A stretch of DNA of 64,000 nt. Source: an uncultured Planctomycetota bacterium (GTDB lineage: Bacteria; Planctomycetota; Phycisphaerae; UBA1845; UTPLA1). The stretch spans positions 1-64,000 of the forward strand of contig CAADGE010000005.1 in assembly GCA_900696465.1 (NCBI GenBank), written 5' to 3'. The notes under the pieces were generated by a model. The model searched no databases, was not told where the DNA came from, and saw nothing but the letters and a program-made list of their open reading frames with translations. Both the position numbers and the translations under genes were made by a program. This document shows, piece by piece, positions 52,917 to 60,427 of this stretch (within the stretch, counting starts at the first letter, position 1; each line of letters begins with the position of its first letter).

Positions 52917-52922
52917 ATTGTA
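52917..52922 (-). promoter_or_regulatory. -10-like TACAAT, leaderless-type
   Basis: Minus-strand TACAAT ends 8 nt before ATG 52908 of the symporter; the spacer gccgcccc has no Shine-Dalgarno. Confidence 0.5.
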
Positions 52923-52958
52923 CGGGGGAACGTGAGAATTACACGTCGAAACGCCCGG

Positions 52959-54101
52959 CTATCGTTTGTCGATCGGCGTGACATTTCGCGGCGGCGGACC
53001 GATGTACTCCGACAGCGGGCGGATGATGCGGTTGTTCACGTGCTGTTCCATCACATGGGCGCACCAGCCGGTGACGCGGCTGCAGACGAAAATCGGCGTG
53101 TACAGGTCGATGGGGATTCCCATCTGGTAATAGGCGTGGGCCGCGGGGTAGTCCGTATTCGGATGGATGTTCTTCTCCTTGAGCATCAGCGCCTGCAATT
53201 TGTCGGCCATGTCGATCCAATGTTTCTGACCGGTCTCTTTGGAGAGCTGCAACGACCATTCGCGGAGAATGCCTGCACGGTGATCACCGTTTTTGTAGAC
53301 GCGGTGGCCGAAGCCCATAATGAGTTTCTTGTTGTCGGGATGGTTCTTGTTGTGCTCCTGAAGATCGCGGAACCACTTCTCGACGTTGTCGGCGCTGCCG
53401 ATCTCGAGGAACTGGTGCATGGCTGCTTCGTTCGCCCCGCCGTGCAGCGGTCCCTTCAGCGCGCCGATGGCCCCGGTGACGGCAGAGTGCATGTCGGCCA
53501 GCGTCGAAGCGATCGTACGAGCGGTAAAGGTCGAAGCATTGAATTCGTGCTCGGCGTAGAGGATGAGGGTGCCGTCCATCACCCGGCCGGCCAGCTCGCT
53601 ACCGGGCTTGCCGGTCATCATGGCGAGCAGGTTCGCGCCGTGCGACTTGGAGGGGTCGGGCTTTACCGCGGAGAATTTCGAAACCTTCTGACACCAGAGA
53701 CCGACGGCGGCGGCGATCTGGCCCAGCAGCCGCTCGCTCTTGCGGAGATTTGCGGCGGGTGAGTTGTCCTGGGCGTCGGGGTCGAAGTGCCCCAGCAGCG
53801 ACACCACGCTGCGCAGGACGTCCATGGGCGGCGTCTTCTCGGGGAATTGCCGGACCATCTCGGCGATATTCGCTGGGATGGTCATGGCCGACTGCACGCG
53901 ACCGCGAAAATCAGCGAGCTGCTTCCTGTTCGGCAATTCGCCGTGCAGCAGCAGATGTGCGACCTCGTCAAAGCAGCAATGCTCGGCCAGATCGGCAATC
54001 TCGTAGCCGCGGTAGCGCAGACTCGTTTGCGTCACCTCGGCCACGGCCGTCTGGCCTGCGTAGATGCCCTCCAACCCCGGTTTGAACTTGGCGTCGCTCA
54101 T
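52959..54101 (-). CDS. prpC: Citrate synthase family, probably 2-methylcitrate synthase
   Basis: 380 residues, the length of the PrpC/type II short branch. Catalytic His in KGPLHGGANE (~226), second His in GFGHRVYKNGD (~268), and Asp in IPIDLYTPIFVCSRVTGW (~320). It condenses an acyl-CoA with oxaloacetate. Sequence alone does not separate citrate from methylcitrate synthase. The neighbour prpB, 39 nt upstream on the same strand, makes methylcitrate likely, with the pair serving propionate breakdown. Start: GGAGC ~7 nt before ATG 54101. Confidence 0.85.
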   Translation of the reverse strand: MSDAKFKPGLEGIYAGQTAVAEVTQTSLRYRGYEIADLAEHCCFDEVAHLLLHGELPNRKQLADFRGRVQSAMTIPANIAEMVRQFPEKTPPMDVLRSVVSLLGHFDPDAQDNSPAANLRKSERLLGQIAAAVGLWCQKVSKFSAVKPDPSKSHGANLLAMMTGKPGSELAGRVMDGTLILYAEHEFNASTFTARTIASTLADMHSAVTGAIGALKGPLHGGANEAAMHQFLEIGSADNVEKWFRDLQEHNKNHPDNKKLIMGFGHRVYKNGDHRAGILREWSLQLSKETGQKHWIDMADKLQALMLKEKNIHPNTDYPAAHAYYQMGIPIDLYTPIFVCSRVTGWCAHVMEQHVNNRIIRPLSEYIGPPPRNVTPIDKR

Positions 54102-54140
54102 CGTCGTTGCTCCAATTTCAGGTGAACGAACGGTGATACT

Positions 54141-55019
54141 TTACGGCTTCGTGACCGCGCGGTCGATCTGCTCCAACCCATCATAATCCAGCAGGTCGTA
54201 CAGTTCCTTGCGGGTCTGCATACGATCGAGCCACTTCGTCTGATCGCCGGTTTTCTTCAGGTCGGCCAGCATTGCCTGGATCGCCTTGAAAGCCACACGC
54301 AGGGCCGTCTGCGGGTAGATCACCATCCGATAGCCCAGCTTGCGCAGCTCATCCAGCGGGAGGAGCGGCGTCTTGCCGAACTCGGTCATATTCGCCAGCA
54401 GCGGGGCCTTGACCGACTGCGCGAACTTCGCCAGTTCGTCGGCACTCTGCATCGCCTCGGGAAAGATCGCGTCCGCCCCCGCATCCAGATAACGCTTTGC
54501 ACGATCAACAGCGTCGTCGAATGATGTCACTCCTCTGGCATCGGTCCGGGCGATGATCATGAAATCCCGGTCGCACCGTGCCGCCACCGCCGCGCGGATC
54601 TTCTCAACCATCGCTGCGGTGCTCACCAGTTCCTTGCCGTCCAGATGACCGCACTTTTTCGGCAGCACCTGGTCCTCGAGATGCACCGCCGATACGCCCG
54701 CCGCCTCGAACTCCGAGACCGTCCGCGCTGCGTTGATCGTGTCGCCGAACCCGGTATCACCGTCGGCGATGACCGGCACCTTGACCGCGTGGACCACTCG
54801 CCGGGCATGATCAACCGCTTCCGTCAGGGTGATCAGCCCGACGTCCGGCAGCCCGAAAACGGCGTTCGACAGTCCCGCGCCGGATAGATAGACCGCTTCA
54901 AAACCGGCCTTCTCAACGGCCCTTGCGGCCAGGGCGTTAAAGGCGCCGGGTATCTGGAGAATGTCCTTTTCAATTAGCAGACGCAGACGTTTGTGACGGG
55001 TAGATGACATCGGCTGCAT
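54141..55019 (-). CDS. prpB: 2-Methylisocitrate lyase
   Basis: 292 residues. Splits methylisocitrate to pyruvate and succinate in the methylcitrate cycle. Isocitrate-lyase fold marks: GAFNALAARAVEKAGFEAVYLSG, PVIADGDTGFGD with the metal Asp (~87-95), and the active-site KKCGH (~123). Start at ATG 55019 is used; ATG 55010 is possible; a G-rich run (GTGGGGGGA) precedes both. It is the first gene of a prpB-prpC pair. prpD (methylcitrate dehydratase) is not in the window. Confidence 0.92.
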   Translation of the reverse strand: MQPMSSTRHKRLRLLIEKDILQIPGAFNALAARAVEKAGFEAVYLSGAGLSNAVFGLPDVGLITLTEAVDHARRVVHAVKVPVIADGDTGFGDTINAARTVSEFEAAGVSAVHLEDQVLPKKCGHLDGKELVSTAAMVEKIRAAVAARCDRDFMIIARTDARGVTSFDDAVDRAKRYLDAGADAIFPEAMQSADELAKFAQSVKAPLLANMTEFGKTPLLPLDELRKLGYRMVIYPQTALRVAFKAIQAMLADLKKTGDQTKWLDRMQTRKELYDLLDYDGLEQIDRAVTKP

Positions 55020-55380
55020 TATCCCCCCACCCGCGCGGCGTCACAACGATCGGCAGGCCGACGCCTGCACAAGTCTGTCCCAGATTTGGACGTTCGACGC
55101 AGATATCGGGGAGCCACCCTGATCTGCGAGCTTCTGACGGTCGCCGGGAGGTTCCATCGCAGCCTCAGCAAGCCGGATGTCTCGTCATGAAACTACATAA
55201 CCAATTCTGGAATAGTCAGTTATAAATTACCGAGAAATCTGATTGACCGATTATACAGCCTTCCAAAGTCGCGCCAGCGGTCTGTTCATACGGGTTATCC
55301 CTTGACGAATTCACAACGTACGGCCGATAACCAGAGGGGCTGGATGGAGATGCTCCATCCGGAGACCGGGAGTCCTACAC
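55020..55380. promoter_or_regulatory. Intergenic region with promoter and hairpin
   Basis: AT-rich island at about 55190-55260 within GC-rich DNA, containing TATAAT on the minus strand (55247-55252) that might serve prpB at a long distance. On the plus strand TTGACG (55302-55307), 18 nt, GATAAC (55326-55331) precedes the small gene at 55381. Between that promoter and the gene is the hairpin 55342-55360. Confidence 0.5.
55342..55360 (+). repeat. Perfect 8-bp hairpin in small-gene leader
   Basis: GGATGGAG, loop ATG, CTCCATCC. It lies 20 nt before the start codon of the 51-residue gene and 8 nt before its GGGAG site, inside the predicted leader. Confidence 0.7.
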
Positions 55381-55536
55381 ATGGCAGGACACGCCCCTGA
55401 GTTGCAGTCCGCCGGCGAACGATTGCGAAGCTGGATCAGCGAGGCCTCGGACCTGCGGCTCTCCATCTACATGTTCTTGCTGGCGCTGACCGTCGCCGCG
55501 CTCCTGTACTTTGTGGATTCGCGATTTTTCGCGTGA
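55381..55536 (+). CDS. 51-residue single-pass membrane protein
   Basis: Small gene found by reading the sequence. Translation starts MAGHAPELQSAGERLRSWIS; an amphipathic N-terminal part is followed by one hydrophobic helix (~residues 26-44, LRLSIYMFLLALTVAALLYF) and a short basic/aromatic end VDSRFFA. Support: GGGAG (55368-55372) lies 8 nt before ATG, a promoter-like TTGACG-18-GATAAC lies 50 nt upstream, and there is a hairpin in the leader. No family recognised. A 7-bp hairpin (TCAGTGC/GCACTGA, 55571-55594) follows 35 nt after the stop. Confidence 0.55.
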   Translation: MAGHAPELQSAGERLRSWISEASDLRLSIYMFLLALTVAALLYFVDSRFFA

Positions 55537-55570
55537 CAGGCCGGATGCGCAGCACATCTGCCGCAAGCGC

Positions 55571-55594
55571 TCAGTGCCACTATCTTAGCACTGA
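55571..55594. repeat. Inverted repeat between convergent genes
   Basis: TCAGTGC (55571-55577), 10-nt loop, GCACTGA (55588-55594). No T-run. Position suits a 3' structure for the small gene or for the opposite gene. Confidence 0.4.
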
Positions 55595-55668
55595 TCGGAC
55601 CGAGTCGGGATCGGCGCATGCTACACCGCAGGGCGTCCAGTCGCCTCTGCACGATGAGAGAGGCCGGC

Positions 55669-57078
55669 CTAGGGTTCGGTCGCATTAAGCAGATCGGAAA
55701 CAAAGAGCTGTGCATCCAGCGCGTTGACCAGACAGTCGTTGTTCAGGTCGGAGCGCGGGCGACCCTGAGAATCAACTGCAAGCCCCGGAGGGCCGTTCGG
55801 ACAGACATCGATGTCATCCGGAATTCCGTCTCCGTCGGAATCCGTCGGGACGGAGGTATCCCGCACCAGGCGAATGACTACGTCCGGGCTGTGCACACCG
55901 GCGACGTTGGTGCCGCGGATGTACAACCGTCCACTCTCATCCGAAGACCAGAGAACTGTCTGCGGATTCGCGAGCGGTCCGCCGCCGCCCTGCTGGGGAA
56001 GGTTCATCGATTGCCAGGCGCCGGGTTCCTCGCCGTCGACCTGCGTGCGAATCTGATAGCCGGTGAACTCGGTCATGTTGTGCCGCAGCGTGATCCGTAC
56101 CTGTCCGCCGTCCAGCTCGGCCTCCGCCTCCACGTTGTTCAGCGGGTAATTGATGTTCAGATCCGTCGGATCGACGATCGGAAACTCCTGCCCGCGATAC
56201 AGGTTGTAGTTCAACGAGTTGCTGACGGATTGCAGCTTGGGCGTGGCACAGCAGGTGGGATAGGTGCCGTTCGGCTGCGTCTTGTAGGTGACGCGGAAGT
56301 TCTGCCAGTAAGTCCGCCACCACTTGGTCGAATAATGCGGCGGGATCGGTGCTCGACTGACGAGAGAAGGCATGAAGATGAGCGGCGGATTGGGCACCGC
56401 CGTCCAGATGCCGCTGATCGGATTCGCCAGAATCGGGCTGACGAGGTCGTGGGCGACGATCTCGCGCATGCCGAGCGGGCCGAGTTCCTCGTGCTCAATC
56501 CATGTGTATGTCTTAGGGCAGAACCAGACCCATCTGTTGTATTTTGTCGAGAAGAACTCGCAGCAGTAGTCGAACGCGGTGTTCGGCGGAGTAGAACTCA
56601 CTGCATTCACGAAACGAGCCGGTATGCCATGCGCCTGAGCCAGGCCGACGGCGACGGCCGAGATCTTTCCACATCCCCAGGTGTAAGACGGATGCGCATG
56701 GTGGAGATCGAGAATCTCCTTCGCACGGTCGGACGTGGGCACCGTGTTTGAGCCCGTCCAGGTAAGGCGATAGGTCGTGTAATGAATGATCGCCTTCATC
56801 ATCTCGAATTCGCGATCTTTCCAGTCCTGAGACATGTTGACGTTGTCGAAGATGCCTTGTGTCTGGGAATACTGGCGCAGCCAGGGCATGTCGTTATCAC
56901 CCGGCGCGTTGTCAAACTGGTACTTATGCCCGAGGTAGGGATAAACCGGCGCAGGGAAGACAAGCCCGTTCTGTTCGACGATGACCGAATCATCGGCCGA
57001 TGCCCCCGCCGGCAGCCCTACGGTCAGAAGCATCCACAAGGTCAGTAGTGAACCGATCGCTCGTACTGCACTGTTCAT
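55669..57078 (-). CDS. Secreted transglutaminase-fold protein with dockerin-like end
   Basis: 469 residues. Signal peptide (LLTLWMLLTVGLPAGASA, ends ~residue 28). The central domain (~110-215) resembles a transglutaminase-like protease: YTWGCGKISAVAVGLAQAHGIPARFVNAV has the nucleophile-position Cys, but the usual HxWxE histidine site reads DYCCE and the last Asp reads Cys (WFCP), so catalysis is doubtful. Beta domains follow. The C-terminus has a calcium-type repeat DSDGDGIPDDIDVCPNG (~415) and a dockerin half-repeat SDLNNDCLVNALDAQLF (~445). Start: GGAGGG 5 nt before ATG 57078. Probably an extracellular binding or scaffold protein. Confidence 0.75.
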   Translation of the reverse strand: MNSAVRAIGSLLTLWMLLTVGLPAGASADDSVIVEQNGLVFPAPVYPYLGHKYQFDNAPGDNDMPWLRQYSQTQGIFDNVNMSQDWKDREFEMMKAIIHYTTYRLTWTGSNTVPTSDRAKEILDLHHAHPSYTWGCGKISAVAVGLAQAHGIPARFVNAVSSTPPNTAFDYCCEFFSTKYNRWVWFCPKTYTWIEHEELGPLGMREIVAHDLVSPILANPISGIWTAVPNPPLIFMPSLVSRAPIPPHYSTKWWRTYWQNFRVTYKTQPNGTYPTCCATPKLQSVSNSLNYNLYRGQEFPIVDPTDLNINYPLNNVEAEAELDGGQVRITLRHNMTEFTGYQIRTQVDGEEPGAWQSMNLPQQGGGGPLANPQTVLWSSDESGRLYIRGTNVAGVHSPDVVIRLVRDTSVPTDSDGDGIPDDIDVCPNGPPGLAVDSQGRPRSDLNNDCLVNALDAQLFVSDLLNATEP

Positions 57079-57348
57079 GCAACCCTCCGACTCGCACTCG
57101 TCCGCGCGCCTGCGGCGCCGACGTCCTTCCAATCACACGGAATTGGCGCAGCATCACAGGGAACCCCGCGCAACCCCGAATACTAGCCGATAACTGTGCC
57201 GTTCGGTCGTCCAGGCCCGAAAAGGCGCGGACTCTCCAGTCACGCCTATCATACCCACTCGACGTATCCAAAACCAAGGGGTCCGCATGCAAATTGCCGA
57301 ATCGACCCGGCAATCGGCCCTGCGACAAGCGATAAGGAAGGGATGCTT

Positions 57349-58497
57349 TCAGCCCAGGACACTCAGCCGGGCAAGTCGCAGAGCGGTGGAGACAATTATC
57401 GGGAGGGCCTGCTCGATTTCCTGTGTCGTGGTATCCACCGAAAGACTGAAACGGACCGCTCCATGGGCAATGCGCTCATCGATGCCCATGGCCTTGAGGA
57501 CGTGGGAGGGTTCCAGCGAGCCGCTGCTGCACGCCGATCCGCTCGAAGCACACACACCCTGCTCACTCAGTGCGATCAGAATGGCCTCGGCCTCGAGGGT
57601 TTCGAAAGCGATGTTGGTCGTGTTCGGAGTCCGGTTCGCCCGATCGCCAACGACATGCGCGAAAGGCACCTGCTCACAGATACGGCGCTCGAGTCGGTCG
57701 CGAAGGGCGGCAACGCGCAGCCACTCCTGCGATGCAAGCCGTTGCCGCGCAAGACGTGCCGCTTCACCAAACCCGACCACGGCGGGGACGTTTTCCGTTC
57801 CCGGTCGAAGGTCGCGTTCCTGATGGCCGCCAGTGAGCTGGCTTCTCAACCGCATCCTGCGACCGACGTAGAGTGCGCCGGCGCCCTTGGGTCCGTGGAT
57901 CTTGTGCGCTGAGAGACTCAACAGACCAACACCCAGCGCCTGAACGTCGATGGAAATCTTCCCGGCCGACTGTACGGCATCCACATGAAACGGTACACCG
58001 TGTTTTTGGCAGATGGTGGAGAGTTCCTCGATCGGGAAAATCACGCCGGTCTCGTTGTTGGCGTGCATGATGCTGACGAGCGCCGTGTCATCATCGATGC
58101 ATCGCTCCAGTTCCGCCGGATCAAGGCGCCCCTGCTGATCGACCGAGAGAAAAGTGACGCGATAACCCTCTTTCGCCAGTCGCTCACACAAGCTGAAAAC
58201 GGCAACGTGCTCGACGGCGGTGGTGATGATGTGGCGCTTCGCGGGATTGGCGGCGAGCGTACCGAGAATCGCCAGATTGTCGGCCTCAGTCCCACCGCTG
58301 GTAAAAACAATGTCGCGCGATCGGGCGCCGATCAGTGCGGCCACGTGTTCGCGCGCCGTTTCGACGCCGTGCCGGGCCATCTGGCCGGCGCGATGCAGAC
58401 TCGACGGGTTTCCGAAGTTTTCGCGCCAGAAGGGCTGCATCGCTTCAACGACCTGCGTCGCGGTTTGCGTCGTGGAATTGTTATCGAGGTAGATCAT
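57349..58497 (-). CDS. Cysteine desulfurase (NifS/IscS family)
   Basis: 382 residues. PLP enzyme taking sulfur from cysteine for Fe-S clusters or thio-tRNA. YLDNNSTTQ start, SGGTEADNLAI (~70), HVDAVQSAGK (PLP Asp, ~175), LSAHKIHGPKGAGALY (PLP Lys, ~200) and the active-site loop CASSGSACSSGSLEPSHVL (~320-338). The NifS-like SSGSACSSG favours the class I group. No iscU or sufB neighbour. TATAAT ends 12 nt before ATG 58497; the frame extends to 58572 without likeness. Divergent from the sua5-ywlE gene. Confidence 0.92.
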   Translation of the reverse strand: MIYLDNNSTTQTATQVVEAMQPFWRENFGNPSSLHRAGQMARHGVETAREHVAALIGARSRDIVFTSGGTEADNLAILGTLAANPAKRHIITTAVEHVAVFSLCERLAKEGYRVTFLSVDQQGRLDPAELERCIDDDTALVSIMHANNETGVIFPIEELSTICQKHGVPFHVDAVQSAGKISIDVQALGVGLLSLSAHKIHGPKGAGALYVGRRMRLRSQLTGGHQERDLRPGTENVPAVVGFGEAARLARQRLASQEWLRVAALRDRLERRICEQVPFAHVVGDRANRTPNTTNIAFETLEAEAILIALSEQGVCASSGSACSSGSLEPSHVLKAMGIDERIAHGAVRFSLSVDTTTQEIEQALPIIVSTALRLARLSVLG

Positions 58498-58509
58498 CGC
58501 CACTTCTGA

Positions 58510-58515
58510 ATTATA
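58510..58515 (-). promoter_or_regulatory. -10 box TATAAT for the cysteine desulfurase
   Basis: Minus-strand TATAAT ends 12 nt before ATG 58497. No -35 match at 16-19 nt. The leader would be about 5 nt with no Shine-Dalgarno. Confidence 0.5.
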
Positions 58516-58539
58516 CCGCAGGGCGCAGGAGCTGCTTGC

Positions 58540-58569
58540 TTGACAGCCGGCGCGATGCAGAAGGATAAT
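58540..58569 (+). promoter_or_regulatory. Promoter TTGACA-18-GATAAT
   Basis: A perfect -35 TTGACA (58540-58545) and -10 GATAAT (58564-58569) with an 18-nt spacer. Predicted start ~58576; it drives the fused sua5-ywlE gene and rpiB. It lies back to back with the cysteine desulfurase -10 box, 24 nt apart. Confidence 0.8.
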
Positions 58570-58592
58570 CACACAGGAGTTGCCCTTTTTTG

Positions 58593-59717
58593 ATGTCCAC
58601 CGAGATCATTTCCATCCAATCCGGCGCCGCAGACACGGCCGAAATCCGACGCGCCGCTTCGGCGCTGGCCGATGGCGCTGTCGTTGCATTTCCCACGGAG
58701 ACCGTCTATGGCGTCGGTGTCAATGCCTCGATCGCAGCGAGCGTTGAACGGCTTCGAGACGTGAAGGGGCGCGCCGCCAAACAGCCCTTTACCGTGCACA
58801 TCGGCCGACGCGAAGACTGCGACCGCTTCGTCACGGAGCTTTCACCGATCGCGCGACGATTGATCCGCAAGGGCTGGCCCGGACCGCTGACGCTGATCTT
58901 CCCGGTGGCGGACCCGAAAAACGCTGAAGTTTATCCGACGCTCAGCACTCCGGGGATCGAGTCGATCTACAACGAAGGCACCGTCGGCATCCGCTTCCCG
59001 GATCATTCCGCCGGCGCGTCCCTGCTGGCCCAGGCCGGAGCGCCGATCATTGCCTCCAGCGCGAACTACACCGGGCACCCGCCACCGTCGAGCGCGGAGG
59101 AGGTCCTGCAAACTCTCGACGGCCGGATCGACCTGCTGATCGACGCCGGGCCTTGCAAATACAAGCAAGCATCGACGGTTGTCGCTCTAAACGGAACCGG
59201 CTATAAGGTGATTCGAGAAGGGGTTTACACACCATCCACCATACGTCGGTTAGCCAGCTTGAATATTCTCTTTGTATGCACCGGAAACACCTGCCGGTCA
59301 CCCATGGCCGAGGGGATTGCTCGCCAGCTTCTGGCCCGGAAGCTGGGCTGCCGTGAGGAAGAACTGGCCGGCCAGGGCATCACGGTTTCGTCAGCCGGAA
59401 CCATGGCCTTCTCCGGTGGGCCGGCAAGCCGCGAGGCCGTCGAGGTCTGCCGCCGGATGGGGATCGACCTTGGTGCTCATCGAGCCCGTGGGCTGTCCGC
59501 GGAGTTGATCCACCCTGCCGACCATATCTTTACAATGGCTCGCCCGCACCTGGAAGCGGTGCGGCGGCTGGTGCCCGGGGTCTCGACGAAGGCCCAGTTG
59601 CTGGATTTGTCAGGTGACATCTCCGACCCGGCTGGTGGTACGATTGAAGACTACGAGCGTACCGCGGCGCGGATCACGCAGGCACTGAACGCCAGAATGG
59701 ACGAGGTGGAATTATGA
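58593..59717 (+). CDS. Fusion: Sua5/YrdC-type threonylcarbamoyl-AMP synthase + YwlE-type phosphatase
   Basis: 374 residues. The N-terminal ~215 are Sua5/YrdC: FPTETVYGVGVNASIAASVERLRDVKGR, KPLTLIF-type site as GPLTLIF, and IASSANYTGHPPP; this part makes the intermediate for t6A in tRNA. Residues ~222-374 are a low-molecular-weight phosphatase: LNILFVCTGNTCRSPMAEG with the P-loop CX5R, and general-acid Asp in SGDISDPAGGTIEDYE (~345). The Thr in CTGNTCRS is the residue that in Bacillus YwlE selects arginine phosphate. Bacillus carries ywlC, ywlE and rpiB as separate consecutive genes; here the first two are fused and rpiB follows with an ATGA overlap. Start ATG 58593; GGAG is 13 nt upstream, long but present. 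Confidence 0.92.
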   Translation: MSTEIISIQSGAADTAEIRRAASALADGAVVAFPTETVYGVGVNASIAASVERLRDVKGRAAKQPFTVHIGRREDCDRFVTELSPIARRLIRKGWPGPLTLIFPVADPKNAEVYPTLSTPGIESIYNEGTVGIRFPDHSAGASLLAQAGAPIIASSANYTGHPPPSSAEEVLQTLDGRIDLLIDAGPCKYKQASTVVALNGTGYKVIREGVYTPSTIRRLASLNILFVCTGNTCRSPMAEGIARQLLARKLGCREEELAGQGITVSSAGTMAFSGGPASREAVEVCRRMGIDLGAHRARGLSAELIHPADHIFTMARPHLEAVRRLVPGVSTKAQLLDLSGDISDPAGGTIEDYERTAARITQALNARMDEVEL

Positions 59718-60166
59718 AAGTCGCTCTCGGCGCCGATCATCGCGGCTACAACGCGAAGAACCACATCAAGATCGTCCTCCAGGAACTCGGCGTGGAGGTT
59801 CAGGACTTCGGCACCGATTCCACCAAGTCCTGCGACTACCCCGACCCCGCGCATGCCGCCACCCGTGCGGTCCAGCGGGGCGAGTGTGATCGAGGCGTGC
59901 TTTTCTGCGGGACAGGCATCGGGATGTGCGTAACCGCTAACAAGTTTCATGGCATCCGTGCGGCGCTGTGCCACGATGAATTGACTGCGGAGATGTCCCG
60001 CCGACACAACGACGCCAACGTGCTCTGCCTGCCGGCGGACCTCGTCGGCAACGCGCTGATGCGCCGCATCGTGGAGGTCTGGCTCAAGACGCCGTTTGAA
60101 GGCGGTCGCCACAAGACGCGTATCGACAAGATCTCCGAGATCGAGCGCGCGCAGTGTAAGGATTAA
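59714..60166 (+). CDS. rpiB: Ribose-5-phosphate isomerase B
   Basis: 150 residues. Interconverts ribose- and ribulose-5-phosphate. GADHRGYNAK near the N-terminus with the phosphate/ring His, catalytic-Cys segment GVLFCGTGIGMCVTANK (~62-78), then RAALCHDELTAEMSRRHNDANVLCL (~85-109). Length and motifs fit RpiB (LacA/B fold). The ATG overlaps the stop of the fusion gene (ATGA), so it is coupled to it. Confidence 0.95.
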   Translation: MKVALGADHRGYNAKNHIKIVLQELGVEVQDFGTDSTKSCDYPDPAHAATRAVQRGECDRGVLFCGTGIGMCVTANKFHGIRAALCHDELTAEMSRRHNDANVLCLPADLVGNALMRRIVEVWLKTPFEGGRHKTRIDKISEIERAQCKD

Positions 60167-60427
60167 GTCGCGCAGGCCTCTCGCGCGATTCTCAGATTCA
60201 CAATGTCGTTAAGCTGTGATCGGACCTTCTCGAAGTGCCTGAACCAATCGGCACCCGATTTCATCATTCTTTAGCAGCACCTTAACGGAACAACAACACG
60301 CCTCTGGTAAAAGAGGGTCGGCGAAGATCTGCGATCTTTCTGCGCATGCAGCTCCCGGAGTGGAACTTGAGTCCTCTCCTGGTCCGCGCCTGCCCCTATG
60401 CAACTCCAATCCGGAGGATCAAACATC

